NCBI GenBank assembly: GCA_003153075.1
Contig: PMBW01000080.1
Location: 1 to 5,490 of the forward strand
DNA length: 5,490 bases
From: Dehalococcoidia bacterium
GTDB lineage: Bacteria; Chloroflexota; Dehalococcoidia; Dehalococcoidales; Fen-1064
Direction of reading: 5' to 3'
Position 1 is the stretch's first letter, and each line of letters begins with the position of its first letter. A program made the position numbers and the translations under genes. Of the stretch, positions 5,001 to 5,490 are shown piece after piece. The notes beneath the pieces were generated by a model that worked only from the letters and a program-made list of their open reading frames with translations, was not told the DNA's origin and did not search any database.

Positions 5001-5006
5001 CCTCCT
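5001..5006 (-). promoter_or_regulatory. ribosome binding site of the cupin gene
   Basis: On the minus strand AGGAGG lies seven bases upstream of the ATG at 4993, a near-ideal Shine-Dalgarno that fixes the start of the cupin. Confidence 0.8.
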
Positions 5007-5017
5007 CACTTGGCACA

Positions 5018-5046
5018 ATTCTAATATATAAAAGGGTTTTTAGCAA
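5018..5046 (-). promoter_or_regulatory. sigma70-type promoter of the cupin gene
   Basis: Read on the minus strand, TTGCTA (5046-5041) and TAGAAT (5023-5018) are separated by 17 bases, with an A+T-rich spacer. Transcription would begin near 5011, giving a leader of about 18 bases that holds the AGGAGG. The cupin is therefore probably expressed on its own and not only from the upstream gene. Confidence 0.6.
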
Positions 5047-5121
5047 CTGGTTATTTAGAATCAAATAAAAGAAATATAGACAAAATTAAGATAAAAATAC
5101 CGGTTTTACATAACAGGCCAG

Positions 5122-5490
5122 CTATTTTCCGCTACCGGCGTCTTTGATTGCCTTTTTAATTTCCCTGATCCAGTCTATGACCAACATGATCTGCGGCTTC
5201 AGGAGCGTTTGTTTATAGGGACGAATGAATTGAAAAGCGGCCATTCTGGTAGCTGCGTGTTTATCCACAAAGACGATTGTCAGGCAGATGTGGGGAATGG
5301 GGGTCCAGTTGTACGCGCCGATTTTCAATCCCATAATTGATGACAGGGGTATCTGAAAATTGTCCCGGTTCAGGGTATAAGCGTAATTCAAAACCTGTTC
5401 GGTCGGGGAGTCTGCCAGCTTTCGGATGTTTGCTGTGACTTCTGGGCTGGATGTTATAATATTGAGAAAAATCAGTCGGCGGTTAGTGAC
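5122..5490 (-). CDS. partial protein of unknown function, possible bacterial PH-like domain (N-terminus outside window)
   Basis: On the minus strand an open frame runs without a stop from the window edge (5490) to TAG at 5124-5122, giving at least 122 codons. The visible part begins VTNRRLIFLN, a strand typical of bacterial PH/GRAM-like domains, where 'TNRRLIF' often marks the middle of the barrel. It goes on through SPEVTANIRKLADSPTEQVL, then NFQIPLSSIMGLKIG, which resembles the next PH-like strand (IPLSSI). The C-terminus is amphipathic, with VIDWIREIKKAIKDAG. An internal TTG (5391-5389) could be mistaken for a start, but the frame and the protein-like sequence continue upstream, so the gene is cut by the window. 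The cupin promoter lies downstream in the same direction. The PH-like reading is tentative. Confidence 0.65.
   Translation of the reverse strand, partial: VTNRRLIFLNIITSSPEVTANIRKLADSPTEQVLNYAYTLNRDNFQIPLSSIMGLKIGAYNWTPIPHICLTIVFVDKHAATRMAAFQFIRPYKQTLLKPQIMLVIDWIREIKKAIKDAGSGK

Overview
The window looks like a chromosomal segment of a free-living, probably anaerobic bacterium with moderate G+C genes and A+T-rich spacers. The two-zinc-ribbon protein beside an RhlE-type helicase, and the GGATTG/CAATCC-style dispersed repeat, remind me of Chloroflexota (Dehalococcoidia) or similar environmental lineages. This is a weak inference: no rRNA or marker gene is present.

Left part (1-1934, + strand). 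A sigma70-like promoter precedes a small protein with two zinc ribbons (165-482). Its Shine-Dalgarno and start codon lie in a strong 5' hairpin. A long hairpin and an unstructured A/C-rich leader separate it from a DEAD-box RNA helicase of the RhlE type (623-1855). A probable intrinsic terminator follows. The two genes make sense as an RNA-handling or cold/stress-response pair, but that is inference.

Middle part (1935-4651, + strand). After an A+T-rich spacer with low-complexity CAAATT-type sequence comes a tight operon. It holds an extended short-chain dehydrogenase with 3beta-HSD/dihydroflavonol-reductase-like features (2182-3186), overlapping by 8 bases a full-length membrane steroid 5alpha-reductase-family protein (3179-3952). 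That gene in turn overlaps by 4 bases (GTGA) the start of a third gene of the DUF4440/SnoaL-like (NTF2 fold) type. The SDR appears to be read from a leaderless mRNA.

The third gene is broken. Its first 38 codons (3949-4062) and its conserved core LLADDLVEF (4526-4552) are separated by a 446-bp element without coding capacity (4063-4508). The element has AGACTGC terminal inverted repeats and is flanked by a 5-bp direct repeat, CTATA. Removing the element plus one CTATA joins the two pieces in the same reading frame, so this is a MITE-like insertion into a now decayed gene. The element carries internal inverted repeats, an 18-bp palindrome and a nested dispersed repeat.

Right part (4652-5490, - strand). 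A small single-domain cupin (4652-4993) has a clear promoter and a strong ribosome binding site. Upstream of it lies the 3' end of a gene that runs off the window (5122-5490), perhaps a bacterial PH-like domain protein.

The most interesting points are the SDR/5alpha-reductase/NTF2-like gene set, which resembles a steroid- or terpenoid-reducing module, the reconstructed insertion event, and the start-codon-sequestering leader hairpin.
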